From positions 9,112,001 through 9,176,000 of the forward strand of contig NC_079879.1 in assembly GCF_029227915.1 (NCBI RefSeq): a stretch of DNA of 64,000 nt, given 5' to 3'. This stretch comes from Hydractinia symbiolongicarpus (Eukaryota > Cnidaria > Hydrozoa > Anthoathecata > Hydractiniidae). The notes below the pieces were generated by a model that was given only the letters and a program-made list of their open reading frames with translations, had not been told where the DNA came from and did no database searches. Positions 37,801 to 52,800 of this stretch are shown piece after piece; position 1 is the stretch's first letter; each line of letters opens with the position of its first letter. Made by a program: the position numbers and the translations under genes.

Positions 37801-40800
37801 ATATCGTGGTCGCGCAAATGTCGCACATTTCTCGTACACGCAACACAGCACGTTTCCACGCGTTTTCGCCTAACAAACACGAACAAGAATTACAGTACCA
37901 CAGGAAACCCTGTTGCAATAACCTTTTACAAATATAGCAGGTAAGCACATTGCTCAGTAAATAAGACACGTCTACAAGTTTGGAGGCTCATAAATCGGTT
38001 ATATAGTTCAAAAACATTTTTCAAAATGTTACCTTTTTTGCCACCCTGCTTTTGTGCTTCGATCTCTTGTACGACTAACTGTTGAAACTGCATTCCAACA
38101 TGTCGTAAGATTTGTTTGCAGATACCAAGGTCCAACTTTACTATATATAAAAAATAAGATAGAAATATTACCAGGAGAAAAATACCTCTTTGAAGGTATA
38201 TACGTTCTTTAAAACTATGGTACAGACTAGAGGGTGGAACAGACTTTGTTAAAAGGTTCAACAAACCCTTTCCAGGTAGTGAAAGTAATATGCAATTTTC
38301 ACGAACACATTAGTTTTTGCTAACAAAATTAAATTTTGGCTTTTCTCCATTTTTGTTTTCCAAGTTAAGTAAAAATTTCATGAAAAAATTTGCTACACCA
38401 TAGTACTGAACACGTGAAAATATCTGAGGGTGAGTAAGTATTTTCCCTTTAAGCGAAAATCTCTTTTTCTTAATTCTTTGGAAATATAAAAACGTAAATG
38501 AAAGAAATGTACCATCGTTATTGTACACCCAATGGAGGAGATCTTCTTTTTCCGCTGCATCTGCCGTACAGAAACCAGCAGCTCTTATTCGCCCCGTATC
38601 AGTTGTAACCAATCTACAGTTTAATATGGTAATATATAAATATGTTAATGAATTAATTTTATTTATTTTCCAACAGCTTCATACATACTGTGAAAAGCCT
38701 GATATTTTAAAAATGATATTTCAATTAAATTCATTTAATTAAAGTTCTCAGTAGTCATTTTTTGATTAGAATAGTACTTGGTATGACACAGATGCACCTA
38801 CCGTCTGAACATAGTAAACCGACAGTACGCATCCGCCGTTCCTTCTTTACAATCAACACATTTTGGCAACTTTGGAAAGTTATCACATGTAGTGGTTTGA
38901 AGCCATGACTTTTGTTCAATTTGACTTGATCTTAACTTCTTTCTATTAACTCCTAAAAAAAATTTCAAAAAATAGGAGAATAAAAATTATATTCTAGGAT
39001 GACCAAGATTTTTTTTCACGGTTAATTTGTAATTTTATTTATAACCCTATAATAACTGTTTATGAGGGCAATACCGGAGATTATTGACCAACGTCAAAGT
39101 ATTGCCCGAGCTTGTGAGGGCAATACGTGACAGAGGTCAATATTTGAAGGTAATGCCCGAAATAAACAGTTATTATATGGATTATTATCCGGGTGCTAGA
39201 TTTTTCAAAAAATATAACATTATAAGCAGGATGTAGAAACCATGTCTTTATAGACACTATTCCCATGGAACGGACATTCGAACTAGAAATATATTTTTTT
39301 AAATCGAATATCGTGTAAACATTACAGGTTATATCGCAGCTACAAAAAAAATAAAGTAAGTTTCACTAATATACGTGTTTTGTTTACTTTTTTCCGTGCT
39401 GATTTACATTTAATGCTACCGTATTTAAACTATAAAACTGTTGCTATGGTAGCAGGCAATACCGTGGGATATTGCCCGCTATGACGTAAGTTTTGACCAA
39501 TCACATTGCACGATTTTCGAAAATATTGATGCCGCCCTTTTACCCGGGTAATAATATAATATATCCAACACGGAATACAGTTTTTCCGAATTTATATTCT
39601 GCTATATTCGGATTCCTTATAAATATGGGGGAAGGCAACGTTTTAGAGATATTTTGCTAAACAATTCAATAGCAAAAAATCTCGAAGAATTACAGATGTT
39701 TAAGAGGTTAAAAAGAAGTTACTGCAACTTATTTTTCTCATGAAAACACAGTCAAAACTGTAATACTATCAGTTTGACAGGATGAAGTTTTCAGCGTGTT
39801 TTTGGGTGGATAATTTAACAGCCATATTTTTTGTCAACAAATATGGTTATACGACTACAGGAGATGTATCAAATGTCTATTGAATTAAAATCATCAAACT
39901 CACCGTCATCACTCGAAGAGACAATTTTTCTCTCTCTTTTTCTTGATTTTTCTTGACTTTGACCACGCCTTGCTTTCACTATTTCTCCAATGTTTGGTTC
40001 ACTTTTTATGTCTTCATCACCTGGAAAATAATATCTCTGCTTCTTTTTCTTTGGTTTTAATTCTTCTTGATGGATTTCCTTAGTCATCCGTTGAGAGGAC
40101 ATTTTCAAATTCTTCCCTGGGGGTTTCCTACAATCTGTCAACAAGACTTTGAAGGGACTAGTCAGCTTTTTATCACCACTCGTCGGGCTTGAAGTAGTCT
40201 CCTGATTTGATTTAACAATATTAGGTGCATTACTTTGAGCATTCAGGGACGAGATAACATTTGATATAATAGTATTCGAGATCGACACCATTTCACCATC
40301 AGTTGTTTGTTTGATACGCAAATACTTGTTCCCGTTGTCTTCGTAGATATCAAACCCTGCAAATTTATCACCATAAAAAGTTTTAAATTGAGAAACCAAG
40401 GCTGATATGACTTGATTCGATTTGTTCAGCTTACTTTTAACTGGAACCTGCGTTGATACCGTAAGATTAGTACAACCAGTCGTAGGCTTAGATGATACAC
40501 CACTAACTTGATTCTTAATACCTGCTTTCACACCAGCTGCTTTCATCTTCGTTGGAGTAGACGTACTTACGGTATGTTTGGATGTCAAACTCTGCGTGGA
40601 TGTTTCACTAGACATATTTTTCATTGACTTCAACACATTTTCGTCAACGTACTCACATCGAACTTTATTGTCTTTAATTTTCTCAATGACATCCGGTGGC
40701 AAAAGCACGTGATTTACACCACTTGGTACAGCTAAATGCACAGGTGGGGATTTCGGTGGGGAGCCTGGAGGAGAAAAATCATTTTCCACTGATGCTTTAC

Positions 40801-43800
40801 AAGGCGTCTTGCTGGGTTCAGGCTTTATAGGTAATACGTTTGATTGAGAAGGCTTCGCACGTATGTCTTCAGTAGTAGGTAAATGTGTGGTACAAGACAG
40901 GTTAGAAACAGTGCTATTCGGCATGCTCCTTTTCGATTGTTCAAGCAAATATTTGAAGGGTATTAAAGGAAGACTAAGGGGCGACATTTTTACACTGGTA
41001 ATTTTTGCTTCTGTTGGAATTTTACCATGAACAATGGTCGCGGTAAACCTTTTATTAGCGCTCGTAGTTGAAACAGTCTGAATTGTGGATGTCACAACTT
41101 GGCTTGAGAATATTTTAATTTCGTCCGTTCCTTGTTTTATGATGTCATTACTTTTAATTTCTCTCACCCCTAGCTCCATGTTATCCTTAAGTTTTCCATC
41201 TTTCTCACCTAGTTTTGTGTTGCAGTTACTTTCACCCTCCTCCTTACCTGCGTTTTGAGCGTCAGCACTTCTAATAAATTCCTCATCTAGTTCTGTTTTG
41301 TTATTGAGTTCATCTTTTTTCTGAGATGTTTCGGACGAATCCGCCTCGTCTTCTGCATCTTCTTCTGCCACTTGACATTGATGCATCTTCCATTGCGTAT
41401 CTGTCGCTACACTCCTACTGCTTCTCCGTACTTTTATGTCACCAATCAGTGCGTTTCTTTCATTTTTATCGGAATCGTCAAAGTGTCGCCTCTTACGGGG
41501 CCTACTTTCTTTATTATTTTTTGTGATCGATTTTGACAAGTTTGGTGGAAATTTTGCGGCTGCTTTGTTTTGCGTCACGACAGAACTGGACAGGGAACTC
41601 AAACTGGTGTTTAATTTGGACTCCAATGTCTCACCTTTTTTTCCCATAGGCATAAAAAAGTTTACAGGTTTCACCTGACTTGTCACCTTAGTAGAAAACT
41701 GTGATGTGTGCGCATCAAATGATGGTTTGATAGATGCTTTTGGCAACGTAAGAAATCGAATTTGATAGCCACTTGAGGATGTTGGTGTCAGCAGCATTGG
41801 GGAAGACGACAGTAGACTTTTGCCTTGTAGTACAAATCGCATTCCTTTGCCTGCTAAAGATTTAAGATCTTGTCCTTTCATAGGGCTAAGTAGGCTACGT
41901 GGCACCGTGAACGAAAGAGGTGACGTTGAGGTGAAGTTATTGAAAAGTAATGCAGAAGTCGTACGAGCTTTTGTGACTGAGGCGTCTGTCCTTGTGTTTG
42001 TTTCAGCAGATGTCGCTGCTTTCATTTCGTTCAACACTTTTGGAGTAAACACTAATGGTGATGCTGAAGATACACTTCCATTACCAACTTGTGTTTTTTC
42101 TGTTGATCCGGATTTGGCTAATGTAACATTACTCAAGGAGGCTTTAGCAGCTGTTGCTGGTGTTAGGACCAAAGCAAGTGATGAATCTGATGTCTGCGGT
42201 GACATTGCCAACGATGCTGTAGTAGTTACGGGTTTATTCATGTGATTCAAAGTCCTTGAAATTGGTTCCACTGATAATGGGCAAGCATCACAAACTTTGT
42301 TTATTGAATTGGTGTGCAGAGAAACTTTCCCATCATTTCCAACGGGGTGTTTCCATTGTCTGCTTTCAATATTAGCAGAGTTTTTCAATTTCTGTAAGGT
42401 ATCCACAATCTTTATGTTTCTGTAGTCTCCTTCAGAAGCTACGTACGAGGCTACACACAATGGACCACTAACAGGCAATAATTGATCTTTTGCTTTAGAA
42501 ACTCTGCCAAGTTCTTCTGTGCCTTGACGCATTGAAGTTTTGCCGTTGGAACTTAGAACTCCTTCATGAAGTTGAGTATGTTTAGTGGTGCCCACTGAAA
42601 GTGCAGTATTAGTCTGAAAAATTTCATTACTGCACGTCCTGTTGTTGGCGATGACGTTCTGCATGCTGGAAAGATTCGTTGGAGATGTTTTATTGACAGA
42701 AGACAAAATATTTTGTATAAAGAATGATGTCGACATAGAGGATGATCTTGGATTGTGAATAGGCGTCGCCAGGGAAGAAGTCGAAAATTTTTTCTCTGAC
42801 TGTTTTTTATTAAAAACACTTGGCGACATAAGAGGAAATGATGAAGATAGTGGGGCTTTATTTATACATGTCGTAACAGTTGCAGCTCCATGTGAGGCTT
42901 TAGAATTACTTCTTGTAGCTGAGAAATTAGTTCTATGTATTTCAGAACTTCTTAAGGTGAGAGGACTGTTATATATCATACGTTTTAGATCATCGTGAGA
43001 ATCAGTAACTTCGAAAATTTTGACACACCGCCGACCTGCGATTTGACATGATTGAGGTAAAGTCAAGCGTTTATTCATTTGTTTATAATGTGCCTCGTAT
43101 GCAGGGTCTTTTACTTCTATAACCTTTATTATTCTTGGACTATTTCTTTCCTTAGAAACACTTATACTAAGATCAGCTGCAGCTTGCAATTTATTGTTTT
43201 CAGTAACAGGAGTTTTACAATTGAAACCTTTATCTGTATATTCCTTAGAATCACCCAAACTTTTGCCAACTTCTTCATCTTTTTGTAATTTCTTTATGTG
43301 TTGTTTAGTTTGCAGTCTTGGTGAGTTTTGACAACTCACTGCAGTTGCAACAGACGGGGTGGAAGTCGGTAAAGGTGGTTTTACATTAGGTGAGGTTACA
43401 CACGGTGCATTTGGGTCATTGTCTTCATTTACAAATGTGTCTGGCCTTTTCAAAGAAGGACGCCTTCGAACGCTTTTTCTATTTTTCCCAATCAACGCTA
43501 TTATGTATTCAGATACAACATTGTTAAATTTCTCCCCGATGTTCTCGTCAGTACTGCTGTCACTTAACGACCTTCCATCACCATTTGTATTGATAGGTTT
43601 TGAGTCACGGCAGACTTCATTGAAGTTGTTAGCTTCATTGACTACTTCGGCAGCAATTGAAGTATCAGTTATATCATTAAACGACTGATTTGGAACTGCC
43701 TTCTTAATCTCAGACAAACTATCCTTTACGTTTGCTCCTAATGAACTTGTTGAAATAACCTTTGTATCTTCAATGCCTTTGTCTAATTTTTCACAACACG

Positions 43801-46800
43801 GCACTTCCTGATGCATTAGTTCATTCGTTGGAAGTTTTGGCAAAGAGGATACTGCCGCTCCTTTTGTCAATATACCAGGACTAGTTGAGATTGTTTTATC
43901 ATAGCTTTCACTCTTTCTAATTTCCAGATTGTTGACGACTTGGTCCTTTCGAGGTGCAGTCAAACTTAGGCCGGATTTATCCAAACCTAAGCGTTCAGCA
44001 AATCTATATGATGGATGTTTGCATGTATTTGCCTTAGCATAATACGTTGTCTGTGGATGACTAACAGCGAAGTTATATTTTGGATCTTTTGTTGAAGTTT
44101 CTGCAGTCTCACAAACGTGTGAAATTTCCAGTTTCGTTTGAGGAATTTTATCTTTCGCCAGGTTAGTATTGTTTGTTTCAAAATCCTTCTTAACTGAGGT
44201 TTGACCAGTTTCTGACAGTTTCTCAGATTTTGCAATCGGTGTATTCATTATAACGGAAACTGGTTTTGAATCTTTTTCTTTTAGTGATGTGACTACTGAG
44301 CAATGCAGATCAGAAGCTTCATTTGTTTCTTGCTTTCCACTTTCGTCAATGTTATCCGTATCATTTAATATGTTCTCAAATATTTGTGCAGTTGGATTTG
44401 TGTTATAAGAGATCGGATACTTTTCAAGAAGACTGTCAAGGAATGCATCGTGAACTGTCGTATTTAGGTCAATAAAAGGATTTACTTCGTAACCAGCAGA
44501 AGTCACGGTATTAGGTGTTGTTTGCACAGCAAATGGTTCTGCATTGTCTTTTAAAGTTCCAGTTGTCTTGGTAGGTAGAGTATCATTGTGATATGATGAC
44601 ATGTAGTTCTCTATCGTAATCCTGTCTCTCTTCTTCCTACTTGGTTTGCTTGAAAAAATAGATGCTGCTGTATTGCTTTTAGTTTCAATCTTGTTCACTG
44701 CGTGTAACATTGGGTTAGAAGAAGAATTACCGAAGTATTGGGATTTTCGAATTTCGCATGGATCAAATCCTTCAGTATAGCTAAACGCACGCTTGGAAAT
44801 ACACGGCATATTTGTAGAGTAAGTAACAGACGTGGTTATCGGTGTTTCAGAGCTGCTTGCCATTACATCTGGAACTTTGTCGGTGACACGGTAGCCATCT
44901 GGTAGGATTGCATTTAAACCATGGTAATCTATTGAATTTTGAATTTGATTATGTTCCTGCTCAGCAGCGGCTGAGTCACTTAAACTGCGATTATAAAATT
45001 CATTACCATAATTGTTGTATATAGTTGAAAGGTGTGGTGTTGCTTGAAAATGATCATTGTGGCAATATGGTAGCATATCTTGAGATGAATTCAAGGACGA
45101 ATTGGATTGAGATTGCATTAACTGAGAGATATAGTTGAGATTATTAAAGTTGTACTGTTGGTTGGATTGAAACTGTGGTAGGTTATTGTGATTGCAAAGG
45201 GTTGTAAAGTTCTGGCTGTCGAAGGCATTGTACATTTTCTGTTGCATGTGTGAATAACAACCAGGCATACCATTTCGCAACATCAGTTTGGTGGACAATT
45301 CCTGTTGACATCTTGCAACAAACGAAGTTAATTTTTGGTAAATGAAGTCCCATTTTAAATTCGGGTCCCCCACAAAGAAATCTTCACTGCCAATGTGCTG
45401 TAAAGTTGGTAGCTTGCTGACATATAAGAATGTTTTCAAACGATTTTCCAATCTTTCAGTGTTGTTATCACGTTTCTTTTTGCTAAACTTTATTAGTTCC
45501 TCTTCTAAATATTCTGTTGTGCATTTCTGCCGGGATAGGTAAGCTTGGAGATAAGCAATAGATGCATACTCATAGGATGTTGGACCACTTTTAGCCTGCA
45601 TAATTTGTAAAAGTTCGTTATTTGACCAATTTTCCACTTTATTATCACCTAAAGTGTTCTGTTGAGAGAGAGATAATTGATGATTTTGTCTATAATCAGG
45701 ATTGGAACTATTTGAACTTCGAGAAAATTGAAAGCTCTCCCGATAAGTCAAAGTTTTGTTCGCATGCATTTGATTTTGTTCATAGTGTTCTCCTGTTGAG
45801 TCAATAAAACCACCCTGTGATAAATGACTATAGTTTTTCTTTGCCATTTCTTTAAAAGATGTTGCAGTGGGGCAGGAATTGTTGGAACGTACGACAGCAC
45901 TTTCACTATTCTCAGCTGGTGGATGATATTTCTTCTGTGATCTACGTTTAGAAACTTTCTGTCTTTGATTTTTGCTTTTCTTATCCGAGCTTCCATGGTT
46001 TTGAAAGTTAATTTTACTTTTTGATTGGGAAATAACAAAATCACATTTCTTGGAATCAGAGTTTGTAGTAGGATTATACTCAGTAGAATTTATACTTCCA
46101 ATTGAACGTTCTAATGCAGTTATTGCAGTACTCTCACAGTTAGTTGCTTTCGAAGAAATGCCAATACTACTGAGTGGCATGAAATTATCTTTTGCAGCGT
46201 CAAAGCTTTGCATATGTTCTGAGTTGTAAGGGTTTGATAACTTTCTTGTTTCTTCTAGGATTTCTTTTATGCTTTCGAGAGATAACGTGACAGGCGATTT
46301 TGGATTTTTCCTCTTTTGAAAACTGCTTAGTTTTTGCTTTGATGCAGTACTAAAAACAGTAATGACCATATAATTAACAATCCATACAAGGAGTTTACGC
46401 AAAGGGCACACAAATGGAAATAATAACTATATAGTGAACAATAATTATTTGTTTGCTGTAACATGGATATGCCATATCACAGGACTTGAAATCCTGTGAA
46501 ACTTTTTTTCAATTAAAATATTAGCGCCTATAACATTATGTATTTTTTTTTCTTAACGAAATATTAACTGACAGACACAAGTCCGAGTTGATAGATTCTC
46601 GGGTAAAGTTTAATAGTGGAAATAGCCTGGATACTCAAATAAATGTTTTGATGTAGAAACAGTTTATTCTTAGTAATGATGCTTAATAGACTTGGAAATG
46701 CTTGTTTTGTGTTTTAAAATTGGAAAAAAAATCATTTCTTTTTCCACCAACTCACCATAATTTTTCCCTACCTTGGGTTACAGCAAACAAAAATAATTTA

Positions 46801-49800
46801 CTGACAGCCTATAACGCTATTTTACTAATTAATATTCAAGTTGAAAAGGTTATCTGATAATTACCCTGTGTCGTGTGAGTTCCAAGAATTGCCATTATTG
46901 CAACCTGAGTGTGTGGAAACTTCCTTCAATTTAATTTCTTCACTGATAATATGCTTAACAATAGTTTTTTCGTACACTTTAGTTACTGTTGATTCCCCAT
47001 TGCTAATGAGAAAGCATAAAGTGTCAGTGTTTTATACGATAAGGATCAAAGTGCCTCATACTGATCTTTAAGATCAATGTTTTCTTACCTTATGTGACTT
47101 TCATATGGATATTCCACCACACTTCCTCTTTGTTCTGTAATCTTGGTTGTGTATTTTGTAGACTCAGTTATGCTGAAATTAGGAGTACTGCTAAACGGCA
47201 AAAGAGATACTGGATGTTAATAAAAAATGATCACTACAAAGCTAACAATTCTCATCTTCAGGTCCATTCACAGCCAGGAAAAATAAACAAACAAAAACAT
47301 GACAACATTCTTGTTAAAATGAATTTAAAACTGTTGCCATGACATTTACTGGATGAAAATTGGGAACTATCTTTTTCTTAAAAACACGTTTATCTTGATT
47401 ACATACATCTCGTTGCAAAGCATAATTATAGGACTTTTAAACATTTTTTTAAAAACACTTTTATTTGTTTGTGCTTGCAAACCTGATTCCACATTTTTAT
47501 TAAAAGCACCAAATAAGTTGCAAAGATAAAAATGTAACATAATATACTTATGCTCACAGATGGCTAAAATCATGTATATTTTTGAACATATCAATGTATT
47601 GTATAGCATCATTACCTTTTCATATCAATTTTTTCAGACAATTGCTCTTGATCAGGCCTGACACAAATACTGTCACACGTTGAATTAGCATCAGATATAG
47701 ATTGATGGTGTCCAGTTTTATTTGTAGAGGATGAAACACTATTAAAGCCACATGTTGCCACAGGTTTCACTGGGGTAACAGATCCTTTAGCTGATACATC
47801 AAGGTTTTGGATATTAGTTGGTACCTTTGCTTCTTCATGAATAGCCTGTTTTTTTACTGGTGTCAATTCTTTGATTGGCGTGGAGGTGGTAGAACAACTG
47901 CTTGGACTTTTGTCAATTTCACTATACATTATTCGTAACATATCCAGTTGATTTATTGGTTTTAAACCACTGCATAATAAGATAATAGAAAGAAAAATTA
48001 AAAATATTGAGATAAGAGAAACATCTACAGAAGTGTGTATTAAATATATAGAAAAGACATTAAAGTAATTTTAACATTTTTATGCAATTTTAAAAATAGA
48101 AAATTTATTATTATTTTTAAAACAAGCCTTTTAAAACCTTTCTGAACATTATTTTCTCAATGACCTCTATTTGAAAATAAAGTGGAGCTCATTTGAGGAA
48201 ATTACTCTTAAAACTTTCCGCCAAAAAGGAAAACTTCATTTAAGAGGACACTATCTGGTGTAAGGGTCCATTTTTTCAACTTAGGAAACAGTTAAAAATA
48301 CCACATGTACCAACGACACTTACCAGGGCTGAAAAAAACAATTGGTATCTGGCCACAAACACCGCCACATTAGCTTGCTATTTTGAAAATGGATAGTTTG
48401 AAAATAAAATAATTATTTCGTTGTCAGTTGCATGAATTAGCTGAATACATTAGTTTGTAAACTTAGCCGAGTTACGTACAAAAATACTTTCACTTTCGCT
48501 TGTATTAGAAGAAAGTGATGATCATTACGATAATGACTCAGATGAAGAATTCTTCATCACAATGGCTCATACTCATGTTTTAATATTGACAAAAAGTGCA
48601 TATGTATTTGTTTTGATTTGACTATGGCGCTTGTTTGTTTATATTATGTTTGTTTATACTACACAACAAGCATAATTATTAAATAATTATTTTAAATATG
48701 GTAAATTTTTGCGAATAAATTACTACGATTGCCGCGTTTTATCAGAATAAAATGCCTGAAAGTTGGTAGTCAGAGCATAAAGGTTTACACTGAAAGTTCA
48801 GGTTAGTTTAGCTATGAGTACCACCACAACTACGTTTGCCTTGCTTCCCGAAGAAGGCAAAAATATTCCGATACAAGCACCACAAAAGACTAAAAAAAAA
48901 TTACTGAAAATTGTGGGATTTGTGGTACTTGTAGCCAGATATCTTGTAGAAAAAAATGGACCCTAAATAGCACAACACTTGGTACGTAATTTGGAAAGCT
49001 TAAATCATCAAAAATTTGCATTATTTACTTACCCTACACAAATTTTTAAGCAAAAAAGAAAAAAAAAATTGGGAAAAAATATAGCACCTAGAATGCTTCT
49101 TTGGCGTTCTCGTTGTTGAATTTTGATCAGATACTTCATTTACAATAAGACTTTCAGATGCCATCTTAGAAAAGTTTACTTCCTCTAAAGTATGGTTCAA
49201 CAGATTGTTTGGTGTCTTCTCTGTGCATCCTTTCTGTTCGTTTTTTACTTTTGTAATGTTACTATTGCATGAAACGTCCATGATGTCACCGTAACATGAA
49301 ACCTTCGTGGTGTTACTGCTACATGAAACAACTGGCATATTGCTGCATGAAGCTGTGATGTTACTGCTTGATGGAACTTCTGGTATACTACTGCACAAAA
49401 TTGTACTGTTACTACTAATTGGAGCATCTTGCATATTGCTGCAAGAAACTGTAATTTTACTGCTGTGTGGAAATTCTGTTCTTCTACTGCTGCGTGAAAT
49501 TTCTTTAATGTTAACAGGGCTTGAAACTAATGGGTCATTATGCTTTGAAAAAACTATTGGGACGTTATTACTGCATAAAGTTCTTTTTATGTTACTGGGA
49601 AATGTAACTGCGGTGGTGTTAACACTGCAGGAAACATTTATAATGTTACTTCTGCATGAAACCTCACTCCTGCTAATTGCGCATGAAACTTCTGGTGTGT
49701 GGTTATGACTGGGAATGTCAGCGATTTTACCATTGTAAGAAATCTCTACACAATTTTCATCATGAGCAAACTTTTCATTATCAGATGTTGTTATATCAAC

Positions 49801-52800
49801 TTGGTCCTTCTGAAATAAATCAATACTGTGCTCACTTGAAGGCAGATCTTTATTACATAAATTAACTTTTAGCATTTCCTTTTCTGAGGAACAATGTGGA
49901 TGATACTCTACAGCATTATGACTGTCACTACTTTCTAGGTTGACTTTTAGTACATTTCTTTTTACAGGTTTTGTTTCGTTAAGTTCTTTCGATCTTGAAG
50001 AATGATCTGGTATTGATTTGTCATTAACCATACCTACAGTGACATTAGATATTTCTGCCAAGCTCATTACAGCATCCAGATTGTCCTCCCTAGTATTTAT
50101 GCCCATAGGTATTTGCTGTTGGATTTCCTCTTTTCTCAAATGACCATTTACAAAGGAAGTTGAATTATTTCCAATAACAGGCATAGTTTCTAAAGGTTTG
50201 CCGTTAACATTGCTATCACTGTAATCTTGGGTTTTAACATTTTCAGTTTCACAAACGTTTTGTTGGGTAGCTTTTCCCTCCTGAAGATCCTGAATTGGTA
50301 GCTTGTAACCGGATATTGCCTGTTCCTGCCCATGAACGTCAAGGGTTATTATTTCTTTATGCATATCATTCCATGGTTTGTCTACATCTTGTGGAATAAC
50401 ATTTTCTTGAGGGGTCTCTGCATGTTCGTGTACACTAAATAAAATGTGATCGTGATTTAATGTGATCTAAGCCTATTAGTAATAATGGGAGAAAATATAA
50501 AAGTGAAAATTTTGTCACTATGGGTGTTTCTTTTATGAATTGTTTTTATTATGTTTTTGCTCAGACCAAACGTGTAGAACAAATGCTTTACATTCCTACA
50601 TATATATTGAAGATAGAACAAATGGATAATATTATTTGGCAAAAAATTCAGATTTATTGAAAGGGAAAAAATTTGTTGGGATCCTCTCTGCAATACTTCC
50701 TGCTCCTTATATAACAATTTTCTTTCATTAGTTAATTAACTTTAGCGGTTAATCACACAAAAAGGAAGACATGAAGTCATATACATGAGATTATGCAAAA
50801 ACTATTTTGTCATAATCTCCACATCTATGATTCATGTTTATATGCATCATTGTCATCAAACAAAGTTATTTTTACAAAAGACAGAATTGGAAAGAAAACT
50901 ACTTTTTAAAATAACAATGTAAGACACTGGAGAAAAACCATACATTTGCTATAGGATTTCACAGCTGGCAATGGATATCATTTAACCACAATGTTTACAA
51001 ACAACAATAAAGAAACCATGTAGTCACAGAAACAGGCTTGTAAATTCATTCTAATGCATAAAAAATTGCAAAATATAATTTGAATAGCTGTTTCTTTTAC
51101 ACTTAACAATGCAGTAATTATAACTGTTAGAATTATCTACCACATTTCATCAACATGTACTTATAATAATTTGAAGTGTTAAAGAAGAAAAGAACATTTA
51201 ACCTAGGTTTGTGGAAGTTTCTACACTTTATATGTGATGGAGATTTTGATAAGAACTTTTTTTTTCTTTCCCAACATACAACATTCAATTTCAATTTAAG
51301 CTAATAACAAACATTCTCTTTTTTAACTTATATTAGAAAACAAACATGCAAACAATTTATATTTGTTACTAAAACTTCACCATTCAGATGTACAAATAAA
51401 AACATCAATGTTATTTGCAAAATGAAAAAAAAGCAAAGAGTTTTAGAGAAATGTTCACATAAGAAAGAAAACAGGCAGGCAACAAGCTGTCTGTTTAATA
51501 TTCCCTAGCAATCCTTTATATTTTTATATTTATTAACTTTTATTTTATTTTTTGTTACTTCAAAAAAAACAGCTTTCTACTTGAAAGTTAAAACTTCTAG
51601 ATAATGAAGAAGAACTTGCACGGAGTTTAAATGCATAAAAGTATAATTTCTTACTTTTGCTTGGAAAGGTTAACATTTGTGTCAAAAAACACATCGTCCT
51701 CTTCAACTCCAGCATTAGTGGAGGAATAATCTTCCTCAATTTCCTGATCACAAGGTGAGCTTGGATGTCTGCACAAAATGCACAAATGTCACACAATACT
51801 TACTCTCAAAATAGCATCAAAATCATTAAAAAATAAATATGTAAATGCGAAATAATTTATGTATAAACAAACATTTATGTATAAACAAATTTTAACTTAA
51901 TTTATCTAAATTTTAAAATTTCTTTTAATTTAGGTAAACTACTGAAATTATTGCAACAATTAAATAAATGTTAAGAATAAACTTGGTAGAATTATTTAGG
52001 CTCCAAATCACCCAAATACTATTAACATTAGGTAAGCACGCAGCAAATACTTTCTGAACCCGACATAAAACAGCCTGATGTAAATTTGGTTGCTTTGTTT
52101 ACCTACATTTCTTTCAAAAATTTTGACTATTTCTCGAAATTGCAAAACAGCATCAGCTGCATTCTCTAGCTAGGTTCCACCTAGGTAGTTTTGTAGGATT
52201 AAGTCAAAAACAGGACGTACTGCAAAGGTTTTAAATCGAAAAAATAGGCCGTGCTGATGACAAAACTGAATTAAGAATATTGCTCAGCATCAATTTACAT
52301 ATTTTGTGTTTTATTTTTTGTGTTCTCATATCAACTAAAAGTGTGCAGTAAACATCATATGAATATCCAAAAAACTGGCAGTAAGAACAGTATGTTAAAA
52401 AAAGCTTATAAACTATATGAGTGATATTACAAACTGGCCATAATGCAAGACATTTACTTACAAAACAAAGACAAAAATAGTTTTAAACAGTGGAGGCAAA
52501 AAAACATGTTTAAGTGTATAAAAATTAAACAAAGACATTTTTTGTAATATATGCAAAGTAAAAACACAAATTTGAATTACTGCAAACTACATCTCCATTG
52601 CACTTCTTAATAACTACCAGAATACATGTTTTGCAAGTAAAATGGCATGAGATTATTTTTTTTAATGAAATGAATTTAAACTGATTGTTGTCAATATAAC
52701 TATAATTAACTGAACATCATTATTTAAATAACCAATTCCTTATTTATGAAGAACTGCTCAGATAATAAAGCAATCTACTTAAAATTAATAATAGGTATTT

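Noticed and set aside
41820-42245. 141-codon plus-strand frame, and other plus-strand frames between 41326 and 45807
   Set aside because: They are antisense shadows of the KDM3 giant exon, whose frame is open for 6.4 kb and joins both neighbours in phase.
49307-49708. 133-codon plus-strand leucine-rich frame
   Set aside because: It is the antisense of the Cys/Ser repeats in KDM3 exon 49088-50434.
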